Part shown: positions 10,822 to 21,709 of the stretch, in pieces
Layout of the letters: each line of letters starts with the position of its first letter
How positions within the stretch are numbered: position 1 is the stretch's first letter
Source: Halicephalobus mephisto
Taxonomy: Eukaryota; Nematoda; Chromadorea; Rhabditida; Panagrolaimidae
Length of the DNA: 64,000 bases
Direction of reading: 5' to 3'
Assembly: GCA_009193035.1 (NCBI GenBank)
Contig: SWDT01000069.1
Span: 186,001 to 250,000 of the forward strand
Position numbers and translations under genes: made by a program
Notes under the pieces: generated by a model
The model's database searches: none
What the model was told of the DNA's origin: nothing
What the model saw: the letters and a program-made list of their open reading frames with translations, nothing else

Positions 10822-12330
10822 TTACTGTAATGGGGTGGTGATCAGGGAACTCACGTAGAAATAGGATCCAGCGATGGGGGTCCCGAGTCTCTGGGCGGTG
10901 GAGGACCTGAGGAACTCGACGGCGTTTCTGTACTTGTTGTTGAGGTCGGTGGAGACTTGGGTGTACAGGCGGGTCAGAGGGTCCACGGTCTTGTAGACGA
11001 GAACAACCCACATTTTTCGATCTGAAAAATATCTACTCTTCAGAATTAGGATAACTTACAATTTGACTTGAATTCTTGTTCTGGATTCATCTGAGGAGGT
11101 CCGTTGACGATCTTCTTATTGATGAATCCACCATCCGGAATCGGTTCCTCCAGGTTGATTTCCTTGCCTCCGTCACAGAGTCTATCGTAATAGAGTTGGA
11201 GGTTCTCCAGTCGGCTGTTGGGATCTACAAAAGGTCAATGTGACGAAAGTGGGGGAAACCAGGGTATCTACCGAACATGACGACATGCAAGTAGCTGCCC
11301 TTCGTCTGTTGCTGATAGAGGACGACTTTCTTGATGAAAGCAGGTTCCAGGATCCTGTAAGGGGAAAGAACAAAATGGTCTCCAGTTCTGATTTCCGGAG
11401 AATGCATAAGGGCAGAAGTATGGACATTCAGGGTTGTCTGAAGATTGGGATTTTTTGGCATTTCTTTGAAATCCTACTTACGTATTGTATTCCACTGAGT
11501 GGGGCGTGAGGAACAATCTTGGGAGTCAGTTGAGCTTCCCAGAACACCTTCCCGAAGGAGTATAAGGTGGAAGTCTTGCAGCACAGGGACCTCGAGTCCG
11601 GAGGCAACAGATGGCCATTTTCCGCTTCCACACAGGTGTAGTCGTATGGACAGATGTTCACGATGGTCGGATCGCACAGCATGACCTGAGGCATTTTGAA
11701 CGGGATAGCGCCGTTGGGACAGAGAGGCTTAATCTGCTCCGGCTGCAGCATCTCAATATCCGAAGAGTCCTGCACGACGTCGCTGCAGCATTTGAAGCTC
11801 GTTCTGTCTTCCACCTGAGGGATCAATTGCTTAAAATTTACGTAACAGCGATCTCACCTGAGCACAAAACGGATTTCTCCCTGTACAGGACGAAATCACA
11901 TCGGGCTTGCAAGGGACACCTCCTCCCTCCTCCAACTCCCCGCATGCAGCGAGAGTCGGGACATAGGAGAGGTCCACCGATTGCCATCCAGCAGAGCAAT
12001 CTGAAAAATGCAGTTGCGCAAAAATCAACCTCAATCACACTGAATCATGTCCACTTTCAGGCACTACTCTACTTTCCTTACAACGGCTATTCAAATAGCG
12101 ACTTAGGTTCCTTCTTCGGTTACTAAGACTTATTAACGCTATCAAAATCACCATTAAAAATTGAAGAGTCTCCACTCTCAACTCAACTAAAACTTGGTCA
12201 AAGTCATGTAATTACTATTCAACCCCTAATTCAAGCCCTTCTGAAGTTTCTTACCCGGTCGATCGGGAGTTGGGGGTGGCTGCCCCAGGACACCCATCAC
12301 AACGAAGACCAATACAGTCAAGTCCATCAT
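10822..12330 (-). CDS. Secreted cysteine-rich protein with a lustrin-type repeat
   Basis: Six exons: 12330-12255, 12000-11858, 11814-11482, 11354-11272, 11224-11060 and 11021-10822. The first encodes a signal peptide (MMDLTVLVFVVMGVLGQ). Exons 2 and 3 hold cysteine-rich modules spaced like lustrin repeats (C..G.....P....C.....CPYDYTC.......CC). The C-terminal half, with an aromatic and basic block around ILEPAFIKKVVLYQQQ, resembles a region I have seen only in nematode secreted proteins. Such proteins are usually cuticular or extracellular. One problem: the exon 3 donor (AATAC|GTAAGT) and exon 4 acceptor (TTACAG|GATCC) are both good, but their phases disagree by one base. Either a base is missing or added in the sequence, or the true junction differs. 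It lies 182 bp downstream of nst-1 on the same strand. Confidence 0.7.
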
Positions 12331-12511
12331 TCTCAAAAACAAGTGTCCACGAAAGTCTGAGAATGTGAACAATGACCTCCTATGGACCCGTCCAGGCCTC
12401 TACAAACAAAACTGGCAGTTGACTCAGCCGCCTCGAGCGTGATCCAAAGCTCTTGTGTCATCAATAAACTTTATCAATCAACTCAACAAAAAAGGACATT
12501 TTTGCTCCACG

Positions 12512-14391
12512 TTACTCATTCTTCAGCTCTTCAAAGTCATACTCTTCCATTTCAACGTCACCACTCTCATTGAGCATTTTATCCATCACTTCTCCAAGCT
12601 TCTCAGCCCGTTTCGTAATCTTCTTCTGCTTCTTCTTGTTCTTCTTCAGAGCATCCTTAATTGTTTTGTTCAGTTGGACGTTGCCATTAATTTCAAAGGA
12701 TTTCGGTAAGGGGATCTTCTCCTCTTTATCAGAAAACTGAACCTTCTTTTCCTTTCTCTTGCCGGTGACAACGACTTTCCCAGCTGTCGAGGGTACATTG
12801 TCATCATCCATTGCGATATCTGTCTCGAGAGCATCACTCCTTGGTTTGCTCGGGTCATAAAGGGTATCCACAACCATTCCAGATTCATCAGGCAATTCTT
12901 CAACCAGTTTATCAGCATCAATCTCATCCAAATTGAATTCCTTTGAAAAAGTAGTCAGAATTTCGCTGGAACAGACGACGTCATGCTTTGTAGTTGTCTC
13001 CGGTGGTTCAGTGTGGTACCTCAGTTTACCAGAATTCCACGCTTGAAGGACGCATTTCGCAGCAGCAGTGATATCTGGTCTACCTCCTTTCTTCAGTCTT
13101 CCGAACTTTCTGGCAACCAAAGACAGGAATTCATCGGCGTCTGAGAAGTGTCCAATATTGAAGTGCATCATCAAAGTCTGAACTGTACAACGCCGAAGAA
13201 TGGCGACAACAGGAGAAATGGGATCCTCAAGAGCTTCAATTCGAAGTGCATTCTTCAGAGCGATTTCGACGGGATCAAACTGTTCTTTGGAAGCCAAAAC
13301 GACACCAGGAGAATCAATTAAACGGATATGTTTGTCAAGCTGGACTTCTTGGAGTGTTCTTGTGACTCCAGGAGTAGCGCCAGTATTGCAAGCTCTGGTG
13401 CGTTTCAAACTGTTAATAATACTGCTTTTTCCGACATTCGGGTATCCTGAAACCAGGTAAAATCAAGGGAATAGATAAAATGAAGACTTACCAACAATTC
13501 CGACTCTGACAGAAGTTTTGATATCTTTGTTTCTACAATAATTCGCCAACACACTCATCACCAATTCAGCTCCAATGCACTTGGACCCTTTGATGTCTTC
13601 CAGTAGGGTAGATTTGTGATACCTTCCGAGACGCTTTGCTTGTTCTTGAGTAGAGGCTTTGAAAGCAATTGTGGGAAGTTCTTGTCTGAGATATTTCAAC
13701 CATTTAGTGGCATTATCTTTTGGAATCAGGTCGATTTTGTTCAGCAATAGAATCAAACGCTTTCCTTGCTCAATGATTGACTTCTCAATTGTGCGATTAC
13801 GACTGCCGAGAGGATCACGTGCATCTAGGACCTCGATAATGATGTCAGCGGCTTCAATTGTCTTCCTGACTTCAGCGGCGAATATTCGAGTAGACTTGTC
13901 ATTCTTGTCCCCAAGAAACTCCTTCGGCTCGACGACGAACTGGTCATGATGGACAATAGGATAAGCTTCGGGCTAAAAAAGATCATAAGAACAGATTAGA
14001 AAGTCCGGACTTACATTAGCAACCGAATTATCTTCTACTTTGACAGGAATATCTGAGATGAACTTTGGTTTTCTCGTCGGATCCTCTCTGAAGGCTTTCA
14101 ATTCCTCCTTCTTTCGTTGTTTCTCGACTTTAACTTGTTCTCGTCTCAATTCAGCTTCAAGTTGGAGCTCTTCCTTGAATGGGCAATTGTTCGGGATTTC
14201 GATAAGTTTCTCCGCTCCCTTATGATGGCCCTTTTTCTTAGCTTCTTTCCTAAGCTTTCTGTTGTGCTCACGAACCTTCTTGACGATTTTGAATTTCTTC
14301 TTGGAAGCCTGACGCTTACTAGGCTTCTCTGAAAAACTTTATATATGAAAAGCACCCCAAAAATCCACCTACTCAAACAGTACTTGGACAT
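12512..14391 (-). CDS. nst-1: Nucleostemin / GNL3-type nucleolar GTPase
   Basis: Exons 14391-14373, 14328-14015, 13972-13492 and 13446-12512 join in phase to 582 residues. The protein supports large-subunit ribosome assembly in the nucleolus. The N terminus is highly basic ([20 protein letters not shown], then [14 protein letters not shown]), the GN3L_Grn1 domain. The GTPase motifs come in circularly permuted order, as expected for YlqF/YawG GTPases: DARDP, then NKID at about 188 (G4), then GYPNVGKSS at about 272 (G1), TPGVTR, and DSPGV (G3). The C terminus is acidic then basic (KKNKKKQKK), ending FEELKNE. The start MSKYCLKK comes from a tiny 19-base first exon whose donor A|GTAGGT gives AAG across the junction. 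It diverges from the deubiquitinase gene at 15106. Confidence 0.95.
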
Positions 14392-15105
14392 TTTGAAGAA
14401 CTAAAGAAAATCACCCTGTAATCGATGTTATTAGCAAGATCAAGAAGATGAATAACGGAAAAAATTGGGGAAAATAGGCAAATATTAATGGAAACTCTCA
14501 AAAAGAACAAGAAAATCAAGAAATACAAAACGAAAAGATTTTCCCTCCGAGACCAGCGCAAACAGGGAAAGACAGAGCGAGTTGCAGACTGGGCCAGCAA
14601 ACTCTTCAACTTTCTTACTTTTTCTGTCCCAAAACTCCCACCGAATTTCAAGCAGCCGCGTTTTGTCGGCGGAGCACTTGCGGACCTGTTCATTCAATGA
14701 GGGATTGCGTATTTTTATCTTTTTCCGATTGCCCAGATTTCTTCAACGTGTGTCCGTTTGTTATTCTGTCTGGAAGATTGTGATAACGATAATTAAGAAG
14801 TTAATTTGCCGTTTACCACAGACCAAACGTAGATCTTTTCCGTGATTTCCCACTCACTGGCATCATCATTAAGTGTATTTCGTAATTTAGGTACTAATTC
14901 ATATATGACGTTTTATATAAATCACTGAAATTAGGGGCTTTTAGTAAATCGTGTCATCGTCTGCTTCAAGATTAGTCACTGTCCGTCGTTTTCTTGTCCC
15001 GCTGCGACCGTTTCTGACAAGTTACGTCGATTTTCTGTTCAATTGAATAAATTCCGAGTTTCCTCGTAGTGTTCATATATGAATTTGGCCATTTCAGCTT
15101 GTAAC
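14392..15105. promoter_or_regulatory. Divergent promoter region between nst-1 and the USP gene
   Basis: About 0.7 kb lies between the two start codons. Open frames on both strands around 14485-14845 overlap each other and look like chance. CATTTCAG at 15090-15097, nine bases before the USP ATG, is a likely trans-splice acceptor and favours the start at 15106 over the in-frame ATG at 15079. Confidence 0.55.
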
Positions 15106-17007
15106 ATGATGGGTCAAACAGAGGGTCCCCAACCGGCAAAGGGGTTGCCTAACTTAGGAAATACTTGCTTCTATAATTCGACAATGCAATGCTTGATGCA
15201 CACTCAAGCTCTTCACAAATGGTCTGAACTGGTAACTGAGAAAGAAGAACTCCGGTGCAAGAAAGGCACTGTAACGATCAATAAGAAGACGTTGGAAGTC
15301 CCTGATGCGGTGATTCGTCTGAAAGATATGTCGATGCCATTGGTGAACGAGCTGCAATTGTTCCTTTTGCATTTCAGACAGGGAAAGAACCCTAATCCAA
15401 GCTCGTTATTTGGTGCAATTTCTATGAAGTGAGTCATATTCGAGTACTCGTAACATAGTTGATGACTTGCTTTCAGAGCTCCTAGGTTTCGTGGATGGCA
15501 ACAACAGGATGCTCATGAACTCCTGCGTTACCTCCTCGATGGCATCAGGACAGAGGAGTGCAAACGCTTCAAAGATGGAATTGAGGATTTTGTAAATGTC
15601 GAGAACAAGGAAGATCGAAACTTGTTTGTCAAAGGTGAGGAATAACATGCTCAGTAAACAAGAATGATCAAGCTTTCCTAATTTTAGCTGTCATGGAGAA
15701 TTCGGAGCGATGTTACGTCGATTCGATCTTTGGTGGAAGTCTCCTGCAGGTTATCCAGTGTTCAGAGTGCGGCCATATTTCCAACAGCTTGGAACCATTC
15801 TTGGATCTGTCTCTTCCATTAAACTATTCCGAGTTCCCACCTCCTACTCCGGTTTTCCCGCCTCGCAACCGTCGTGAGGATACACCTAGCAAACACCAGC
15901 AAAAGAAGGCTCGAAAACAAGCCAAGGTCTGTTTATTTTTCTTTCTGAAATATCGAAACTTATTTTTATGGTTTTTAGAAAGAAGCTAGAAGACGGCAGA
16001 AAATCGACAACAGGAATGGAACTGATAATTCCGCCGCTAAAGTTGTGGATCTTGCTAATACTGACTCACCTATGAAGGTGGATAATACGGATATCAAGTC
16101 TATCGATGGTAGTGGTTCCGAGGCTTCTGAGGACGATTCTAAAGGAGAGGAGTCGGTCTCTGGAGAGACTTCTGGAGCGGAAAACAACGAGAAGACAGAA
16201 GTGAATGGGAATGAAAAGGCTAACTCCAACAACACGAAGTACGGCGAAGAGCTAGCTTCTCCTTCTGATGATGGCGATACTCAAACGCGAACACTGATCA
16301 ATTCTCTGATTCACTTTACAAGGCCGGAAAACTTGTGTGCTTCGAACGCTTACGAATGTGAGGACTGCTGTGCCCCTCACAACAAAAAGGTTTGATTGGC
16401 TTTAGTTTTTTGCTTAGTAACCAACCGGTTCTTCTAGTTGCCACCAAATTCGAGCGAAAAGAAGACCGTTGAAGCTTCGAAACGCTACTTGATCTACTCT
16501 CCACCATGTGTTCTAACCATCCATCTGAAGCGATTCGAACAAGTCCCGATTATGAGCGGTTTTTCCAACCGAGTCCGAACGAGGAAGATTCGTGGTCATA
16601 TTGAATTCCCCTTCACGCTCGATTTGGGGCGGTTTTGTGCAAAGAATGGTCAACGAATCCCTCCCGGACAGACTAAAGTTATCTACTCTCTGTATGGTGT
16701 CGTGGTTCATTCTGGAGATCTTGGTGGGGGTCACTATATTGCTTACATCAAGAGCAGAAGAACGATTGAAAGCTTATCAGCGCAATTTATGGAGCTAGGA
16801 CTGGAAGCAGATCGCCTAACAACGGGGAACCATCGCAATGGGCTATTGAAGGGAGTCACTTCCACTGAAGCGGCAGAGAAGATCCTCCGTGACCTGGATG
16901 ACGGTTCTCAATGGTACTATTGCAGTGACAGTCATGTTCGCCCAGCGGACGTATCGGAAGTTGAACGTTCAGAAGCCTATATTTTGTTCTATGAACGGAT
17001 TATGTAA
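15106..17007 (+). CDS. Ubiquitin carboxyl-terminal hydrolase, USP16/USP45 type
   Basis: Removes ubiquitin from substrates as a cysteine protease of the USP (C19) family. Five exons (15106-15428, 15477-15634, 15688-15926, 15979-16389, 16438-17007) join in phase to 566 residues. The Cys box is [18 protein letters not shown] with catalytic Cys21. [16 protein letters not shown] block follows, then SECGHIS and ECEDC as zinc-ribbon pairs. The His box is [15 protein letters not shown] with His476, and the end is [12 protein letters not shown]. Residues about 240-340 are a basic then acidic low-complexity insert, placed as in USP16/45. The N-terminal ZnF-UBP domain of vertebrate USP16/45 is absent from this model, and I see no upstream exon encoding it, so either it was lost or the exon is remote. 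Confidence 0.9.
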
Positions 17008-19046
17008 TATAGCCAAAAATTGATTCATCTCACCGGTCTATTTTGCGCTTTCTTGTTGTTGGTTCAAACTTTGGCTTGTTGTTCGATTTCTGTCCGGTCT
17101 TTTGCTCATCTATTGTTGCGAGAATTAAGTGACTGTATTAATTGTGATAATTATTGAAGTGAGGGATTGAACTTTCTTTCGCGTCGAAAGTCGTAAACTC
17201 GATGAATATTTTCAATTCTCAGTTTCTGGATTAATTGATGTTTTTAGGGGAAATGACGGAAGGTAGAGTAGTGCTCTGGGTACAAAGTCGGGATTGATCG
17301 ATACTGAACAATGAGTGAGTTTGTTTTTGACACTGTGTGTTTTACGAGTAAAGCGATCAGGTTCTGGAATAGGTATGATTCATCTGGGCTTTACTCAAAC
17401 TGATTCAGGAAGATGATGTGGTTCAGGAGAATCGGATTCTTATGGTCTATTTCTATAGGTTAGAGGAGTCTTTAGATTTCCGTAATTTGTGTTAATTACT
17501 TTTGACAATTTATTCCATTTTTTGATTCTGAAGACCATGGAAATTGATTTCAACAAACTTGATTGATTTCTATAATTTGAAAAAAATCTTGTCTTGAATT
17601 TGCAAAATGACTGATGTCGAGGTCTTTAAAATAATAATTAAGCGAAAAGAGTGGTTTGTGTTTTTGGAGGCAGTGTGTAGCATTTTCGAAATTAATCCTT
17701 TCCATTGGGATTTTTAATCTAAACATAACGGTTTTCTTTTATTAAAGAGCTATAGGCATTTCCAGTTTCGCTTTGCGGCTATTACGAAACCTGGTACTTT
17801 GTGAGCTACATTCGCATGTTTTGATAGATAATCATCCATGATGTAGATGCGAATTTGATTTCAACTTTCTTTGTAAAAAGGACAAATCGGAAGAACATTT
17901 GAATCGATTCACTTTGATCTGCGCGACGGAAAAGGGTTAAGTCCTTGATTGATCTGGTTGAATAGACTGACCACAATATGAGATAAGACGAGTTTACAGT
18001 GAAAATTCTTGTTTTGATCAGACCAGTTTGATCGTCGATGACCAATAATTGGTCCATTTCAATCAAAACACTTATCATATGTTTGGAAGTCTCGAATTAT
18101 AGTTTGAGAGAAGTCGACCGAGCTCCTTATTAGTTTTTTGTGTGATCTCGTTACGTTCGGCCCTAGAACTAGTGAACCTGTTTTCTTTTGCATTTGATTG
18201 TACGACTTGGAAAAGTAATGATGATTTAAAGACATGTCAATTAGGGAATTTTTGATTAGGTTTTGGGTAGACCAAAGGAGAATAAACGATATCCATGTAT
18301 CGTCTTTGTGAGATGAATCTTTGTTTTAGTCTGTAGTTCTCCTTAAACTGGGCATGTAAAGGGTGTACAAAGTGTTCTGGGAAAATTCGTCTTTTAAATC
18401 GCTCTAATTCACTGAGAAATTAATGGACTTTCGTAATTCTTTTTCAATTTAGATCAGATGGGTATTTTGATTAATATTAAAAAACATGGAGTTATCGATT
18501 TTAATGGAGAAATTTACATTGAACGATTTCCTTTGTGAAGTAAAACGAGCTGTTAAATTGTGGTGTTTTGTTCCAGTTTATTTTGCTTGTTTTCGGGAAA
18601 AACTTCTCTCTTTCAGATTCAATATTTAATTAAATAAAATATTGATTGTAAATGGAATGGGTATCTGAGGTTGATAAAAACTACCAAGATTTGCTTAGTA
18701 GTTGTTGAGTTACTGTGGTTTCAAAAAGTCATTGGGACACTTTGTACATTGACCTTATGTCAACCCCCACACTGTGTTAGAATTTTAGAGATCAAACTCT
18801 AGTTCAGCTAAACTATCCCCTGTTTTTTGGACTTATCTGGACTGTTCGAGTATGTAATACTTTGATCAATGTTTGCCTCTCAACTACTATCCTCATTGGT
18901 ATCTTTATCTTATCAGATGGCAGAGAGAGGAAGACGACCAGATTAGTCGTGCTCTAGTGATTGTAGCGATTTTTTTTAGATTAATTTTTTCATTTATAGG
19001 TCCTCGCTGCGAAACGGAGTCCATCAATACTTCTCCAGAGTCATCA
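17008..19046. other. Intergenic region upstream of the FATP gene
   Basis: No gene is recognised. The stretch holds the mariner-like MITE at 18368-18744. A frame that is open from 18873 in phase with the FATP gene has no ATG before 19047; TTTATAG near 18999 is a likely trans-splice acceptor for that gene. Confidence 0.5.
18368..18744. mobile_element. Non-autonomous mariner/Tc1-like element (MITE) with TA duplication
   Basis: The left end reads TA|CAAAGTGTTCTGGGAAAA. The right end, in reverse complement, reads TA|CAAAGTGTCCCAATGA. So 377 bp is bounded by inverted CAAAGTGT ends (extending imperfectly inward), each next to a TA, the target site of Tc1/mariner transposons. Inside there is no long open frame, so no transposase. 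An internal stretch around 18423-18455 resembles 28710-28745 (ATGGAYTTTCGTAATYCTTTTT), which may be a second, decayed copy. Confidence 0.7.
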
Positions 19047-21266
19047 ATGTCGGCATCGAAGTCCAACGGCATAGCGCATTCAAGCTCAACTTCTTCACTA
19101 TTGGCGAATCAGAAACCAGAGTCATCTAATGACTATAGTGGAGTGCCAAGATTGTTGGTAGAAGCTGGTTTTGCATTATTCCTAATGACGTTCTATGTGG
19201 AAAAAAGATACTGGATAACTTTGATCATCTCCTTAATCATCTTTCGATTTTTCTACAGTAGTCTTGGAAGGAGATGCTTGAAGACTTTTCCCAGAGATTT
19301 TATGTAGGTTATTTTTATATTGAATTGGATTTTACAAGAACTTTTCAGTGGCCTTATAACTCTATTTCGGGTCAAACTCGTAATCAAAAAAGCTCTCAAA
19401 AGAAATGTTCCTCTTCATCAGTACTTTTTGGAACATGTTGCAAATCACCCAAACAAAGAATGTGTCGTTGATATTGAATCAGGGCGGAAGTATACATATT
19501 TAGAGTTCAACAAGTTCTCGAACAAATATGCCAACTTTTTCAAGGTAAGTCTACTTTGTGATAAGGAGATAGGAGTCTAGTTTGATTAAGACCAAAGTCT
19601 ATTATCGATAAGAGGACAATAATATTATTGGTTTTCAGAGCTGTGGATATAAAAAAGGAGATGTCGTAGCCTTGTTCATTGAGAATTCTCCAGAATTTTT
19701 CGCAATATGGCTGGGATTAAGCAAGTTGGGAGTAGTTACAGCTTGGATCAACAGCAATCTGAAGTTGGAGCCTCTGGCACATTCCATCAAGGTTTCGAAA
19801 GCAAAAAGCACAATTACTTCCCCGTCTTTGTTGCCGAGTAAGTTGAAGAGGTTGAGGTGATGTAATTTATATATTGTTTAGCGTTGCAATCGACGATTAA
19901 GGAAGGTCTTCTGGACAGCTCTATCAAGATATACCTGACTGAAGGCGAGAATTCGGGTCTAGACTCTCTTGCAAGCCTTATTAAGGACGATTCAGAACCT
20001 ACTGTCCCAAGTGACCTCGACTTCCATTCTGTTCTCTGTTACATCTACACTTCTGGAACAACAGGAAATCCAAAACCAGCAGTTATCAAGCACTTCCGTT
20101 ACTTCTGGATTGCTGCAGGTGCGGGCAGAGCTTTTGGAGTTCGTCCAGATGATAGACTTTATATAATGATGCCTATGTATCACTCTGCAGCTGGAATTCT
20201 TGGTATTGGTCAAGTATTCTCCAGAGGAACGACTGTGGTGATAAGAAAGAAATTCTCTGCATCCAATTTCTGGAAGGATTGTATTGCTTACAAGTGCACT
20301 GTTTCACAGTACATTGGAGAAATTTGCCGTTACTTGCTTGCCCAAAAGTCTATTCCGGAAGAACGAATGCACAATGTGAGAGTTATGTACGGAAATGGAT
20401 TGAGAGGGGAAATTTGGCCGACTTTTGTCAATAGATTTGGAATCAAGAAAATTGGCGAACTTTATGGATCGACAGAAGGCAATTCTAACATTGTGAATCT
20501 GGACAACCATGTGGGAGCATGTGGCTTCTTCCCCATCTATCCGTTTTTGACTGTTTTGTATCCGATCAGACTGCTAAAAGTGGATGCGGAGACTGGTGAA
20601 CTTGAGAGGGACAAGAATGGCCTCTGTATCAGCTGTCAACCAGGAGACGTTGGAGAGATGGTCGGGGTCATCAAGGACAATGACCCTCTCCTTAGATTTG
20701 AAGGCTATGTGGACAAGTCTGACACCCAGAAGAAAGTTATTCGAGATGCCTTCAAGAAAGGAGATGCAGTGTTCAGCTCGGGAGATATTCTTTATTGGGA
20801 TCTCCTTGGTTATCTGTACTTCAAGGACAGAAGAGGAGACACTTACAGATGGAGGGGAGAGAACGTCAGTACGATGGAAGTAGAGGGAATTCTCCAGCCG
20901 ATCATGTCGATAGAGGACGCTACAGTCTACGGAGTTGAGATCAGAGGCCGAGAAGGAAGAGCTGGGATGATTGGAGTCACTTTGGCCCCGGAGGCTGATG
21001 CCGATCAGTTCTTATCCGAAGCAGCAAAAAGATTAAGTGATAACTTGGCTGCTTATGCCATTCCAGTATTTGTGAGAATCTGTAAAGAAGTGGACAAAAC
21101 AGGCACCTTCAAGTTGAAGAAAACTGTCTTGCAAAAGGAAGGATTTGATCTGGAAAGATGCAAGGGAGATCCGATCTATTACTGGGAATCGTCGGAAAGA
21201 AAGTACAAGCCGATGGATAAGATGATGCAGGAAGCAATCGAAAGCGGTGAATACTCGAAGATTTAA
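19047..21266 (+). CDS. Fatty acid transport protein / very-long-chain acyl-CoA synthetase (FATP1/4, ACS-20/22 type)
   Basis: Activates long or very-long-chain fatty acids to acyl-CoA with ATP, at ER or plasma membrane. Exons 19047-19303, 19349-19544, 19639-19837 and 19882-21266 fit in phase to 678 residues. A hydrophobic stretch at about residues 34-68 is the membrane anchor. The AMP-binding motif YIYTSGTTGNPKPA is near residue 275. The FATP-specific block FGIKKIGELYGSTEGN follows. The second FATP signature, YLYFKDRRGDTYRWRGENVS, is near 535, and the C terminus is rich in lysine with KYKPMD. The start is the first in-frame ATG, since no ATG exists between it and the trans-splice site near 18999. 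A Ser-rich N-terminal tail before the anchor is unusual. Closest in type to the C. elegans acs-20/acs-22 pair; I cannot tell which. Confidence 0.93.
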
Positions 21267-21425
21267 TGGGGTCGATTGACAGGTTTTTTCCGGAACATTT
21301 CTCCTAGATTCCTTCAGAAATTAAGGTTGTGAATTGAATGCATTTAGTCAAAAATGATTTGCTCAGAAAAAAGAGGTTGTGATAGTTTGGTATTTCGCTC
21401 AAATTTGTAGATAAAAATTGATGTC

Positions 21426-21431
21426 AATAAA
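21426..21431 (+). terminator. Polyadenylation signal AATAAA of the FATP gene
   Basis: AATAAA is 160 bases after the stop at 21266. A second AATAAA is near 21702, almost at the end of the convergent peptidase gene. Confidence 0.5.
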
Positions 21432-21709
21432 TTAAAATCGGTTATTCGATCTCAGTATGAAGGGGATGGAGTTTGGATCCTGCAAATGGTGGGATTTGCT
21501 TGGCATTTCCGACTTTGTTAGAGATTGTAAATGGATCTATTATTGTTCTCCGGATTTAGGTCGTCGGAAAGGGGTTTTTAATGTGGGGAATCTGAAGTTG
21601 ATATGAGTGAGAAGCTTAAATTAACATTACAATCGGATTTCTAGACCTTGGATTTTATCCGCTCTGTGAATGTTCAGAGATCGACCTTCCAATTATGCTT
21701 AAATAAAAA

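Noticed and set aside
14485..14845. Frames of 70-106 codons on both strands between nst-1 and the USP gene
   Set aside because: They overlap in antisense, lack recognised domains, and lie in a divergent promoter region.
18873..19046. Extension of the FATP gene to a start at 18873
   Set aside because: The codon there is TTG, no ATG occurs in frame before 19047, and a likely trans-splice acceptor lies between.
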